This document shows positions 1 through 8,701 of a stretch of DNA of 64,000 nt, in pieces. The stretch lies in the NCBI GenBank assembly GCA_012103315.1, contig WLWZ01000008.1, positions 62,001 to 126,000 on the forward strand, in the 5' to 3' direction. A program made the translations under genes and the position numbers. The notes below the pieces were generated by a model, which had not been told where the DNA came from, did not search any database, and worked only from the letters and a program-made list of their open reading frames with translations. Each line of letters begins with the position of its first letter. Positions within the stretch are counted from its first letter, which is position 1. Origin of the DNA: Alphaproteobacteria bacterium. GTDB lineage: Bacteria; Pseudomonadota; Alphaproteobacteria; MPNO01; UBA2964.

Positions 1-488
1 TTCTTCTCTTCCTCTTCGGCAGGCGCTTCCTCAACGGGGGCCTCTTGGGCCGGTGCTTCTTCAGCAGCGGCTTCCTCTACAGGAGCCTCCTCTTCAGCTG
101 GCGCTTCAGCTTCTGCCGCAGCAGCGGCGGCCGCTGCTTCATCAGATGCCTGTTTAGCTTCTTCTTGCTCTTTCAGCCGTTCCAAAGTCTTGGCACGTGG
201 CTTATCTTTCTTGGTCTGCTCACGGCGTACCGGCATCGGAATGATGTCAGCAGCACCCAAGAAGCGAGCAACACGATCACTTGGTGTCGCGCCATTAGAC
301 AACCAGTGCCGTACACGTTCTTCGTCGAACTGGATACGGTTGGGGTCTTCGCGCTTCAGCATCGGGTTATAAACTCCGATACGTTCAATAAACCGACCAT
401 CACGCGGGCTACGTGAGTCGGCAACGACAATACGATAGAAGGGCCGCTTTTTTGCGCCGCCCCGGGAAAGTCTAATTTTAAGTGACAT
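1..488 (-). CDS. rpsP: 30S ribosomal protein S16, partial at the window edge
   Basis: Structural protein of the small ribosomal subunit that binds 16S rRNA. Read on the minus strand from the ATG at 488, the first ~80 residues match S16: start [11 protein letters not shown], then [14 protein letters not shown] and the YNPM segment. The stop codon lies beyond base 1, so the C-terminus is missing. After the S16 domain the frame continues as a long tail of Ala, Glu and Pro (A/E/P repeats such as APVEEA) to the edge; alphaproteobacterial S16 often carries an extension, and this one is unusually repetitive. An AAAGGA ribosome-binding site lies about 11 bases upstream. It sits downstream of ffh on the same strand, the usual ffh-rpsP order; rimM and trmD would be expected outside the window. 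Confidence 0.95.
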   Translation of the reverse strand, partial: MSLKIRLSRGGAKKRPFYRIVVADSRSPRDGRFIERIGVYNPMLKREDPNRIQFDEERVRHWLSNGATPSDRVARFLGAADIIPMPVRREQTKKDKPRAKTLERLKEQEEAKQASDEAAAAAAAAEAEAPAEEEAPVEEAAAEEAPAQEAPVEEAPAEEEEK

Positions 489-584
489 TGGTTCTTTAGT
501 TCCTTTTAGTCCTTGATTAATCGTGAATTCGTTACGTCGTTAGTGTTTAAGTTACTGATTATACTGAATATCTATAGATCTTGA

Positions 585-1934
585 TCACTGCCCCATCATG
601 TCGGGCAAGCCATGACGCATCATGCCTTTCTGACCGAGCTTGTTCATACGTTTCATCATCTTGCTCATCTGCTGGAATTGTTTCAGCAGACGATTAACCT
701 CTTGAACGGTTGCCCCGGCGCCGGCAGCCACCCTGCGGCGGCGCGATCCATTAAACAGTTTTGGATTCTGGCGTTCTTTCGGCGTCATCGAATAAATGAT
801 GGCTTCCTGCCGGGCGAGTGCCTTGTCATCAACATTGGCAGCCCCCATCTGCGCCTTGGCTTTTTGCGCGCCTGGCAGCATACCCATAATGCCACCCATG
901 CCGCCCATTTTGCGAACCTGGCTTAACTGCTTGGCGAAGTCTTCGAAATCAAACTGACCCTTTTGGATCTTGGCAGCGAGTTTTTCGGCTTCCTCTTCTT
1001 CAACAACTTCAGACGCCTTCTCAACCAAAGTGACAACGTCGCCCATGCCGAGAATACGCGACGCAATCCGTTCAGGATGGAACACTTCAATGGCATCGAG
1101 TTTTTCGCCAGTGCCCAGAAGCTTAATCGGGCAACCGGTAACCGCTCGAATTGACAGAGCCGCACCACCGCGGGCATCGCCATCGATACGCGTTAAGACG
1201 ACACCCGTTACATGGAGCTTCTGATGAAAGGCCTGAGCCGCGTTTACCGCGTCCTGACCGGTCATCGCATCGGCAACGAACAGCGTTTCCACGGGCTTGG
1301 CGATGTTATGAACGGAGGCAGCTTCGTCCATCAACTCGTCATCGATATGCAGACGACCAGCGGTGTCCAGCAGGACAACGTCGTAGCCTTCCTTGCGGGC
1401 AGTATCCATCGCCCGCTTGGCAATCATCTCTGGTGTTTCGAATGGAACAATCGGGAGGGTCGCAATCCCTGAGTCAGCACCAAGAACTTGTAGTTGTTGC
1501 TGTGCAGCAGGACGACGAACATCGAGCGATGCCATCAGCGCTTTTTTACGGAACTGATCCCGCAAATGAATACCGACCTTCGCGGTTGATGTCGTTTTAC
1601 CGGAGCCCTGGAGGCCAACCATCATGATCGCTGCAGGCGGTTGAGCCGCAAGATTTATCTCTGCCTGATCACCACCAAGCATTTCAGTCAGGTGATCATT
1701 GACTATTTTAACCACCATCTGCCCAGGCGTGACACTGCGGACAACTTCTTCACCAACCGCGCGCTCCCGCACCGTATCGATAAAGTCTTTTACAACCGGT
1801 AGAGCAACATCGGCTTCGAGCAGGGCGACACGAATTTCGCGGAGCGCCGACGTGACATCATCTTCAGACAGCGCGCCGCGCTTCTTCAGCTTGTCGAAGA
1901 CGTCAGTTAGTCGTGTGCTTAGCGTGTCAAACAT
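585..1934 (-). CDS. ffh: Signal recognition particle protein (SRP54 GTPase)
   Basis: Cytosolic GTPase that binds 4.5S RNA and signal sequences and docks with FtsY. 449 residues, normal for the family. Domains in order: N-terminal helical bundle (from MFDTLSTRLTDVFDKL), G domain with GLQGSGKTTSTAKV (P-loop), DVRRPAAQQQL, DTAGRL and TRIDGDARGGA, then a methionine-rich M domain ending HGLPDMMGQ, where runs such as MGGMGGIMGMLPG contact signal peptides. Its receptor gene ftsY is about 4 kb away on the other strand. The gap to rpsP is about 96 bases, so co-transcription is plausible. The identification is secure. Confidence 0.98.
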   Translation of the reverse strand: MFDTLSTRLTDVFDKLKKRGALSEDDVTSALREIRVALLEADVALPVVKDFIDTVRERAVGEEVVRSVTPGQMVVKIVNDHLTEMLGGDQAEINLAAQPPAAIMMVGLQGSGKTTSTAKVGIHLRDQFRKKALMASLDVRRPAAQQQLQVLGADSGIATLPIVPFETPEMIAKRAMDTARKEGYDVVLLDTAGRLHIDDELMDEAASVHNIAKPVETLFVADAMTGQDAVNAAQAFHQKLHVTGVVLTRIDGDARGGAALSIRAVTGCPIKLLGTGEKLDAIEVFHPERIASRILGMGDVVTLVEKASEVVEEEEAEKLAAKIQKGQFDFEDFAKQLSQVRKMGGMGGIMGMLPGAQKAKAQMGAANVDDKALARQEAIIYSMTPKERQNPKLFNGSRRRRVAAGAGATVQEVNRLLKQFQQMSKMMKRMNKLGQKGMMRHGLPDMMGQ

Positions 1935-2134
1935 CAGTGCCGATCAATAAAATAACTTCAACGCAAAACGCACCGGTGTGCGAACACTCGCAGACCGATG
2001 GTCACCCCTGGGCGATAAAAACCTGTACTGGCCTTGGGTTGGCCGGGAATTTACGCCGCAAATGAAGAAAGTCAAGCAAAAGGCGCGTGGTCTATCCTTG
2101 ACGACCATGAGACGAAAAGCGCCTAATTCATTTC

Positions 2135-2932
2135 ATGACCGAACCATCCGTTTTTGCCGTTCTACATCGTGCCCAGCGAATTTGGGCGATCTCGTCCATC
2201 CACGGCAATATTGAACGCTTAAACAAGCTACAAGCCACCATTGAGGAAAAGTTCCTTCCGGGCGATCGGCTTCTCTATCTCGGCAATATTTTAGGGCGGG
2301 GCGAAGATGTGCGGGCCACGGTTGACGCCACATTAGCGTTTCGGCGCGTTATTCTAGCCCGTCGCAACATGTTTACCCATGACGTCGTGATGCTGCGGGG
2401 CGCACAGGAAGAAATGTGGCAGCGGTTAATGCAACTGCAATTCGCTGTCGATCCCGTAGAAGTGCTGAACTGGATGCTCGATCAGGGAATTGGTCCCACC
2501 CTTGAAGCCTATGACAGTGGCCGAGAAGACGCCCAATCGGCAATTCGACAAGGCCCTATGGCCATAACGCGCTGGACAGCGAAAATCCGGGCAGCGTTTC
2601 AGGCGGCAGGCCATCAAGAATGGTTGAGCAGTCTCAAACACGCTGCGTGGACCCGCGATGGAACCGTCCTGTTTGTTAACCGTGGCCTTGACCCAGAACG
2701 TCCACTGGATGCCCAATCAGACGAATTTTGGTGGGGTTCGCGAGCCTTCAACGAAATCGATACCTCTTATAGTGGATTTGATAAAATCGTTCGCGGTTTC
2801 GATCCTGACGCGGAAGGACTCGTTGAAACCCGGTATACAATAAGCTTGGATGGCGGCTGCGGTCGGGGTGGACCATTAATGGCGGCCTGTATTGATAATG
2901 ACGGAACGACTATCGAGCTGATCGAAGCATAG
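2135..2932 (+). CDS. Metallophosphoesterase-fold protein lacking metal ligands (probable pseudoenzyme)
   Basis: 265 residues that follow the layout of bacterial PPP-type serine/threonine phosphatases, but nearly every metal ligand is replaced. Where the family has GDxHG this protein has SSIHG (residues 20-24, Asp to Ser). GDxxDRG is GNILGRG (50-56, both Asp lost). GNHE is GAQE (89-92). The H in FVHAG becomes N in FVNRGLDPERP (181-190). VHGHT becomes VRGFD (219-223). The fold is supported by conserved spacing and by the DPERP and GGCGRGGPL segments. No signal peptide or membrane segment. It should not bind the two-metal centre, so a regulatory or binding role is inferred. It lies 14 bases before the DUF1194 gene, probably in one unit. 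Confidence 0.7.
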   Translation: MTEPSVFAVLHRAQRIWAISSIHGNIERLNKLQATIEEKFLPGDRLLYLGNILGRGEDVRATVDATLAFRRVILARRNMFTHDVVMLRGAQEEMWQRLMQLQFAVDPVEVLNWMLDQGIGPTLEAYDSGREDAQSAIRQGPMAITRWTAKIRAAFQAAGHQEWLSSLKHAAWTRDGTVLFVNRGLDPERPLDAQSDEFWWGSRAFNEIDTSYSGFDKIVRGFDPDAEGLVETRYTISLDGGCGRGGPLMAACIDNDGTTIELIEA

Positions 2933-2946
2933 TTGGAGCTACCATC

Positions 2947-3786
2947 ATGCCCTTCCGATACTGGTTGGTTTCTGTCGTCATTTTGATAGCCGCACCGGTC
3001 GATGCCGAGCAACGAAAAACGCCACCCGGCAATGAAGTTGATTTGCAGCTGGTTCTAGCTGTCGACGTTTCTGGTAGCGTCGATGACCAAGAAGCTATCC
3101 TACAACGTAGCGGCTACATTGCCGCCATCACTGACCCAGCCGTCATTAAGGCCATTACGTCAGGCATTCTAGGCCGCATAGCGGTCACCTATTTTGAGTG
3201 GGCCGGTGAAGGTTGGCACGAACCCGTAACCGGTTGGCGTGTTATAGATGACGCCAAGAGTGCTACCAATTATGCCGCCTTACTCCGCAAAACATCACCA
3301 GGGAAAGGTCCGTGGACGTCAATCTCAGATGCTATCGATCACGGCGTAGCCCTAATCGAGAACAGCCCGTTTAAAGGTTTGCGCAAAGTCATCGATATTT
3401 CTGGCGACGGGCCCAATAATACGGGCGGATTGGTCGTTCCTGCACGCGATGCCGCCATTGCCAAGCGCATTACCATCAACGGATTGCCGATCATTAATGA
3501 GCGACTTAATTTCGGACGCACACCGATGGCAAACCTCGACCTCTATTATCGTCATTGCGTTATTGGTGGCCCACGAGCCTTTATGATCGTCGCCAATGGA
3601 TTTAAGGATTTCGCGCGTGCTGTTAAACGCAAGCTGATCCTGGAAATTGCGGATAACACCCGTGCGATTGACCCTATTCGATCTTCTGGTTTGGCGCAGA
3701 CGGGAAACCGCTCTTCGGGCTCTCGCTGGATTCCACCCTGCGACGCCGGCGAGAAAAGGTTCCGAGGGATCATTGACGATGAATAA
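2947..3786 (+). CDS. DUF1194 protein, secreted von Willebrand A-like
   Basis: 279 residues with an N-terminal signal peptide (hydrophobic stretch WLVSVVILIAAPVDA, cleavage near residue 20). The mature part matches DUF1194: VLAVDVSGSVD carries a DxSxS metal-ion-dependent adhesion site as in von Willebrand factor A domains, followed by YFEWAG, TSISDAIDHG, VIDISGDGPNN, ITINGLPI and CVIGGPRAF. The family is common in alphaproteobacteria and its function is unknown. Export to the periplasm is inferred. The last ~40 residues are less conserved. A GGAG ribosome-binding site precedes the ATG. The preceding phosphoesterase-like gene ends 14 bases upstream. Confidence 0.85.
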   Translation: MPFRYWLVSVVILIAAPVDAEQRKTPPGNEVDLQLVLAVDVSGSVDDQEAILQRSGYIAAITDPAVIKAITSGILGRIAVTYFEWAGEGWHEPVTGWRVIDDAKSATNYAALLRKTSPGKGPWTSISDAIDHGVALIENSPFKGLRKVIDISGDGPNNTGGLVVPARDAAIAKRITINGLPIINERLNFGRTPMANLDLYYRHCVIGGPRAFMIVANGFKDFARAVKRKLILEIADNTRAIDPIRSSGLAQTGNRSSGSRWIPPCDAGEKRFRGIIDDE

Positions 3787-3874
3787 TTCTACCCCAGTTT
3801 ACGGGCTGAACAACATCCGTTTGGGCGCTTCAATTGAGTAGACGGAAGGCGTCCTAAGCCCCTATAAGGCGCCT

Positions 3875-4723
3875 ATGACTGATATCGCATTCACAAAGAT
3901 GCATGGCCTCGGCAATGATTTTGTCGTCATCGACTCACGGGACACCCCGCGAAACCTGTCGGCGACGCAAGCACAGGCTATTGCAGACCGACATACTGGC
4001 ATTGGCTGCGATCAGTTGATCCTGCTCGAAACGCCGCACTCGGCGGGACCGCTGCAGGATGCCGATGTCTTTATGCGTATTTTTAATGCGGACGGTTCCC
4101 AAGTCGATGCTTGCGGTAACGCAACCAGATGTGTCGCCGACCTGATCATGACCGAAACTGCGCGCAAGAACGCCAATATTGGAACCGGTGCCGGTCTATT
4201 GACGGCTGAAGAATTCCCCAACAACATGGTCGCCGTTGATATGGGAAGACCCCGCCTCGATTGGCAAGAAATTCCATTGTCGAAAGAACAAGACACACTC
4301 CATCTTGATATCGAAAACTGGACACTTCACGACCCAACTGCCGTCAGCATGGGCAATCCGCATTGTGTGTTTTTTGTTGATGACGCCGCTGCCGTACCCC
4401 TCGATGAGGTTGGTTCCACGTTAGAACATCACGAAATGTTTCCGGAACGCGCCAATATCGGTATCGCGCAGATCAAAAATCCCGGCGCGTTGCGATTGCG
4501 CGTCTGGGAACGCGGCGCCGGTATTACCCAAGCATGCGGTACCGGGGCTTGCGCCGCTGCCGTATCCGCGCATCGACGTAATCTGACGGGCCGTACGGTT
4601 TTGGTTGAACTCGATGGCGGCACGCTCACAATCGACTGGCGGGCAGATGACCATGTGATCATGATCGGTCCCACGGCGATCAGCTTCAAAGGCACATTCG
4701 ATGCCGCACTGATAGGGGACTGA
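3875..4723 (+). CDS. dapF: Diaminopimelate epimerase
   Basis: PLP-independent racemase that converts LL- to meso-diaminopimelate for lysine and peptidoglycan synthesis. 282 residues, usual length. Both catalytic cysteines are visible: Cys80 in DACGNATRC and the partner in the ACGTGACAAA segment near residue 220. The N-terminus FTKMHGLGNDFVVID is diagnostic. It is followed 4 bases later by mtaB and then ftsY, a gene order conserved in many alphaproteobacteria, so the three probably form one operon. Confidence 0.97.
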   Translation: MTDIAFTKMHGLGNDFVVIDSRDTPRNLSATQAQAIADRHTGIGCDQLILLETPHSAGPLQDADVFMRIFNADGSQVDACGNATRCVADLIMTETARKNANIGTGAGLLTAEEFPNNMVAVDMGRPRLDWQEIPLSKEQDTLHLDIENWTLHDPTAVSMGNPHCVFFVDDAAAVPLDEVGSTLEHHEMFPERANIGIAQIKNPGALRLRVWERGAGITQACGTGACAAAVSAHRRNLTGRTVLVELDGGTLTIDWRADDHVIMIGPTAISFKGTFDAALIGD

Positions 4724-4727
4724 CACA

Positions 4728-5978
4728 ATGCCCCAGCCAGAAATCCTTACATTTGGATGTCGCTTAAACGCCTATGAATCTGAGATTATCCGAAACCATA
4801 CAACAGCGGCTGGTATCGACGACGTCGTGGTGGTCAATACTTGTGCGGTGACCGCAGAAGCAGAACGTCAAGCAAGACAGGCGATCCGTCGAGCACGTCG
4901 TTCCAAGCCCGATGCCCGAATTATCGTGACTGGGTGTGCAGCACAGATAAATCCGGATCAGTACGGCGCGATGGATGAAGTTGATATTGTTCTCGGGAAT
5001 GAAGAAAAGCTCAAAGCGGAAAGCTGGTTGGCTCTCGAAAATGGCGCACCGGAAATTCGCGTCAACGACATCATGTCGATTACAGAAACCGCAAACCATT
5101 TCATCGCTGGCTTCGAAGACCGCGCCCGCGCCTTTGTGCAAGTTCAACAAGGCTGCGATCATCGTTGTACATTTTGCATCATTCCCTTCGGTCGTGGCCC
5201 CAGCCGATCTACCGCCGTTGGTGAAATCGTCCGCCAAGTTCGCTCCTTGGCAGAGAATGGGTATAAGGAAGTTGTTCTAACCGGTGTTGACCTTACGGAT
5301 TACGGTAAAGATTTGCCGGGTCATCCGTCCCTCGGGAATTTGTGTCGACGCTTGTTAATGCAAGTGCCGGACCTGCCACGGCTGAGACTTTCCTCGATTG
5401 ATCCTGTCGAGATCGATGACGACCTTTATAGTCTTATCGAAACCGAAACGCGTCTGCTGCCCTATTTTCATCTCAGCCTGCAGGCTGGCGATGACATGGT
5501 CTTGAAACGGATGAAACGGCGTCACAATCGTCAGGATGCCATCGATGTTTGCGCGCGCATTCGCGAGATGCGCCCAGAATCCACCTTTGGCGCCGACCTG
5601 ATTGCGGGTTTCCCCACCGAAACCAACGAGATGTTTGAAAACACCCTGGCGATCATCGATGAATGTGACCTCACCCATCTACATGTCTTTCCCTATTCTG
5701 AACGCGCTGACACACCGGCCGCCAAGATGCCTCCTGTCCCCAAACAGATCAGGCGTGAGCGCGCAGCGCGTCTTCGCGCAGCGGGAACCGCCCGACTTTC
5801 GGCCTTGCTAAAATCGCGAATAGGCGGGACAGCAGACGTCCTCATAGAGAAAGCCAATATTGGTCGTTGCGAACAATTCTTGCCAGTTAAACTGGATCGC
5901 GAAATTGAATCCGGCGCTATAATTTCCTGCAAAATCACCGGGACGGACGGCAAACAGTTGGACGCGACGACAGTATGA
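4728..5978 (+). CDS. mtaB: tRNA t6A37 methylthiotransferase MtaB
   Basis: Radical-SAM enzyme that adds a methylthio group to N6-threonylcarbamoyladenosine at position 37 of tRNA. 416 residues. N-terminal UPF0004 domain (LTFGCRLNAYESE, NTCAVTAEAERQ, VTGCAAQ) with its three cluster cysteines. The radical-SAM CxxxCxxC is in GCDHRCTFCIIPFGRGPSRS. A TRAM-like C-terminal region is present. The GCRLN start and the absence of a MiaB-type N-terminus favour MtaB over MiaB. The start ATG lies 4 bases after dapF, and its stop overlaps the ftsY start (ATGA). Confidence 0.93.
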   Translation: MPQPEILTFGCRLNAYESEIIRNHTTAAGIDDVVVVNTCAVTAEAERQARQAIRRARRSKPDARIIVTGCAAQINPDQYGAMDEVDIVLGNEEKLKAESWLALENGAPEIRVNDIMSITETANHFIAGFEDRARAFVQVQQGCDHRCTFCIIPFGRGPSRSTAVGEIVRQVRSLAENGYKEVVLTGVDLTDYGKDLPGHPSLGNLCRRLLMQVPDLPRLRLSSIDPVEIDDDLYSLIETETRLLPYFHLSLQAGDDMVLKRMKRRHNRQDAIDVCARIREMRPESTFGADLIAGFPTETNEMFENTLAIIDECDLTHLHVFPYSERADTPAAKMPPVPKQIRRERAARLRAAGTARLSALLKSRIGGTADVLIEKANIGRCEQFLPVKLDREIESGAIISCKITGTDGKQLDATTV

Positions 5979-6907
5979 GTGAAACATCAAGCGGCTGGCT
6001 AACACGTTTACGCTCTGGTCTCAGCCGAACCTCCGAGAAGCTAACCAGCGGCATTTCCGCAGCCCTAACACGGCAAAAACTGGATGCCACGACCCTGGAA
6101 GAACTTGAGGAAGCTCTCATTAGCGCCGATCTCGGTGTCGCAACTGCATCAAAACTGTCCGCAGCATTAGCGGACGAGAAGTTTGAAAAAGAAATCAGCA
6201 ACACTGAAATTCGTGAGGCGCTCGCCACCAGTATCGCAGAAATCTTGCGACCTGTGGCAAGACCGTTGGAAATTGACAAAGGCCGCAAACCACACGTCAT
6301 TCTCGTCGTCGGCGTTAATGGTTCTGGCAAAACCACGACGATCGGGAAGTTAGCCAAAAGCTGGTCTAATAGTGGTAGATCCATTGTCCTGGCCGCAGGT
6401 GATACGTTTCGTGCGGCGGCTGTAGAACAGCTCAAAATATGGGGCGAGAGGACAAATTGCCCCGTCATCGCCCGCGATACAGGATCAGATTCCGCCGGGC
6501 TAGCGTTTGATGCCCTGGAGCAAGCTCAACAAGACAACGCTGACATTCTTATGATCGACACAGCGGGTCGTTTGCAGAACCGCGAAGATCTCATGGGGGA
6601 ATTGTCCAAGATCATTCGTGTATTGCGCAAACTTGATCCTGAAGCACCCCATAGCTGTCTTCTCGTGCTCGATGCGACGGTCGGCCAGAACGCCCATTCA
6701 CAAGTCGAAACGTTTAAAGAGATCACAGATGTTAGCGGGCTGGTAATGACCAAATTGGATGGCACCGCCCGCGGGGGTGTTGTAGTTGCGCTTGCAGAGC
6801 GATTTGGCTTACCGGTGCACGCAGTGGGCGTTGGCGAAGGCGAAGACGATCTCCAGCCCTTCGATGCAAATATTTTTGCGCGCAATCTATTGGGGCTTAA
6901 CGCTTAG
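5975..6907 (+). CDS. ftsY: Signal recognition particle receptor FtsY
   Basis: Membrane-associated GTPase that receives the Ffh-nascent chain complex. 310 residues: a short N-terminal segment instead of the long acidic A domain of the E. coli protein, then the N domain and a G domain with GVNGSGKTTTIGKLA, DTFRAAAVEQL, DTAGRLQNREDLM, TKLDGTARGG and a C-terminal GEGEDDLQPFD signature. The start overlaps the mtaB stop by four bases, indicating translational coupling. Short FtsY proteins of this type are common in alphaproteobacteria. Confidence 0.97.
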   Translation: MSETSSGWLTRLRSGLSRTSEKLTSGISAALTRQKLDATTLEELEEALISADLGVATASKLSAALADEKFEKEISNTEIREALATSIAEILRPVARPLEIDKGRKPHVILVVGVNGSGKTTTIGKLAKSWSNSGRSIVLAAGDTFRAAAVEQLKIWGERTNCPVIARDTGSDSAGLAFDALEQAQQDNADILMIDTAGRLQNREDLMGELSKIIRVLRKLDPEAPHSCLLVLDATVGQNAHSQVETFKEITDVSGLVMTKLDGTARGGVVVALAERFGLPVHAVGVGEGEDDLQPFDANIFARNLLGLNA

Positions 6908-6935
6908 CCCTCAATTAGAGAATTTTCGTTCAACG

Positions 6936-7181
6936 TCAGACAACGACGTCGATAAAACTGCCTCGCGGGAAGTTTTGGGCAGGCTGCATTGGCATCTCAC
7001 GATTTACGGCACCGCTATTTTGCGTTTGAGCTAAAGCTTGAGGTGCTGCGCTCTGAAGTTGTTGAGCAGCTGCTGGCTTCTGCGCCTGTTGAGTTTGTTG
7101 AGGATTGTTCTGGACCGTGCCGGATTGCGCGGCGGATCCTGATACCGTCTGAAAGAGGGCATTACCGGGATGAATCTGCAT
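6936..7181 (-). CDS. Small Gln/Ala/Pro-rich protein of unknown function
   Basis: About 81 residues from an ATG at 7181. The start is chosen because AAAGAG lies about 8 bases upstream; the frame could extend to 7220. The middle is low-complexity, dominated by Gln, Ala and Pro and probably disordered. It ends in a hydrophobic motif, FPRGSFIDVVV, which looks like a short functional tail. No signal peptide or membrane segment. It lies between ftsY and the DUF2336 gene and is convergent with ftsY. Function unknown. It may be spurious, but the ordered C-terminal motif and the ribosome-binding site argue for a real gene. Confidence 0.5.
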   Translation of the reverse strand: MQIHPGNALFQTVSGSAAQSGTVQNNPQQTQQAQKPAAAQQLQSAAPQALAQTQNSGAVNREMPMQPAQNFPRGSFIDVVV

Positions 7182-7395
7182 ATAGATTACTCTTTGTCTC
7201 CCAAATTCGTCGCCTTTCATACCGTTGACAAGTTAATGACCGGTTTACTGATATCGTTAATGTGAGGTTTTATAAAAAATTCCAATCGAATTGGATACGA
7301 AACAAGAGGTAGGTTAAGGATAAATTAAGTGCTTCAACGCCACTTTGTATGCGTCGTTATAGAAGTAATTGGGACGTATTTAGAAGTGGTTAGCG

Positions 7396-8568
7396 TTGAC
7401 AGCATCGCCTGAAACAGAAATGCAGGATCTGCTTGATCTGGCACGAGACAAATCCGTCGACGGAAAGTCTCAGCTTGTCCAGATAGTGGGTGATCTGTTT
7501 TTTGAGGAAGAGCGTGTTCTGAATGAACGCGAACGAGATCTCATGACAGATATCCTGCGGCAGCTTGTTCAGGATGTCGAAATATCTGTCCGCAAGGCTC
7601 TCGCCGACCGAATGGCAGAAGACAGCGACGCACCTGTCGATTTAATCAACATCCTCGCAAATGATGACTTAGACGTCGCGCATAATATTTTGCTTAATAG
7701 TGAAGTTCTGCAGGACCTTGAGTTAATCGAAATCATTCAACACCAAACCTTTGAACATCAACTCACGATCGCAATGCGCGATAAGGTTTCGGAGGCCGTT
7801 TCAGATGCTTTGGTTGAGACCGGCAATACAAAGGTTATCAAGACCCTTGTTGAAAATGAGACCGCGCAGATATCTGACGACACAATTGAAACCATCGTCA
7901 ACGTCTCAAAAACTGAAGAGCCCCTCCAGGAACCTCTGCTTAATCGACCAGATCTAAGTCCCCATCTGGCCAAACGCATGTATTGGTGGGTATCTGCAGC
8001 GCTACGCAAGCATATCGTGGAACAATATCAAATCGACCCGACCGAGTTGGATCAAAAGATTGAAAGCACGATTAAGGATCTATTGGGTGAGCCTGAACCT
8101 GCCGGTGGCAGCGGCGAAATCGATACGCGCTCTTTAGAGCAAGCATCCCATCTCGCACAAAAACTCGCCGACAAAAAGGCAATCACTCCGCAGGTCCTAC
8201 TTCAAACATTGCGAAAAGGCGAAGTTCGTATGTTTGAGGGTATGTTCACCCAATTGACCGGCCTACGGCACAATCTTGTACGACGCCTAATGTTCGAACC
8301 CGGCGGCGAAGGCCTTGCTATTGCCTGCAAGGCGATTGGTATGGCCAAACCAGATTTTGGTTCGTTGTTTCTCCTGAGTCGGTCAGCTCGTCCAGGTGAC
8401 AAAGTCGTAGACCCTCGCGAAGTTTCCCGCGTCATGACATTTTTTGACCGGCTTCGTCTCGATACGGCGATAAAAGTCGTCGGTCGCTGGAAACTCGACC
8501 CAAATTATTTGTTTGCCCTCAAACAGGTAGAAGGCGGAAGCGAAAGTAGCGCCGCAGCAGCTGAATAA
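7396..8568 (+). CDS. DUF2336 domain-containing protein
   Basis: 390 residues with the helical, repeat-like DUF2336 domain (roughly 15-330), including RDLMTDILRQLVQDVEIS, a run of short helical repeats resembling HEAT repeats, and RMYWWVSAALRKHI. The family is common in alphaproteobacteria, with no defined function in general. The start is uncertain: TTG at 7396 gives MTASPETEM, while the ATG at 7420 begins at the last of these residues; neither has a strong ribosome-binding site. Probably cytosolic. Transcription ends at the hairpin at 8596-8618. Confidence 0.85.
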   Translation: MTASPETEMQDLLDLARDKSVDGKSQLVQIVGDLFFEEERVLNERERDLMTDILRQLVQDVEISVRKALADRMAEDSDAPVDLINILANDDLDVAHNILLNSEVLQDLELIEIIQHQTFEHQLTIAMRDKVSEAVSDALVETGNTKVIKTLVENETAQISDDTIETIVNVSKTEEPLQEPLLNRPDLSPHLAKRMYWWVSAALRKHIVEQYQIDPTELDQKIESTIKDLLGEPEPAGGSGEIDTRSLEQASHLAQKLADKKAITPQVLLQTLRKGEVRMFEGMFTQLTGLRHNLVRRLMFEPGGEGLAIACKAIGMAKPDFGSLFLLSRSARPGDKVVDPREVSRVMTFFDRLRLDTAIKVVGRWKLDPNYLFALKQVEGGSESSAAAAE

Positions 8569-8595
8569 TTTAAGATTCGTACCGAGTTTGGTGTT

Positions 8596-8618
8596 CCCGG
8601 TTGAAACCGGGTTTTTTT
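8596..8618 (+). terminator. Rho-independent terminator after the DUF2336 gene
   Basis: Perfect stem CCCGGTT/AACCGGG (8596-8611) followed by seven T residues (8612-8618), 27 bases past the DUF2336 stop codon. Confidence 0.9.
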
Positions 8619-8701
8619 ATGCCTGAAAATTGGACCCTGCCGCCCGCAGGCGCTAAAACATACAAAGAATTCCAGACCCCATACGAACAAAGGTGACCCT
8701 T

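Noticed and set aside
1151-1627. Open frame of 158 codons opposite ffh
   Set aside because: It lies wholly inside the ffh coding sequence in another frame and has no recognisable protein features.
5935-6468. Open frame of 177 codons opposite ftsY
   Set aside because: Complementary to well-supported ftsY; the Ser/Arg-rich composition is typical of an antisense shadow.
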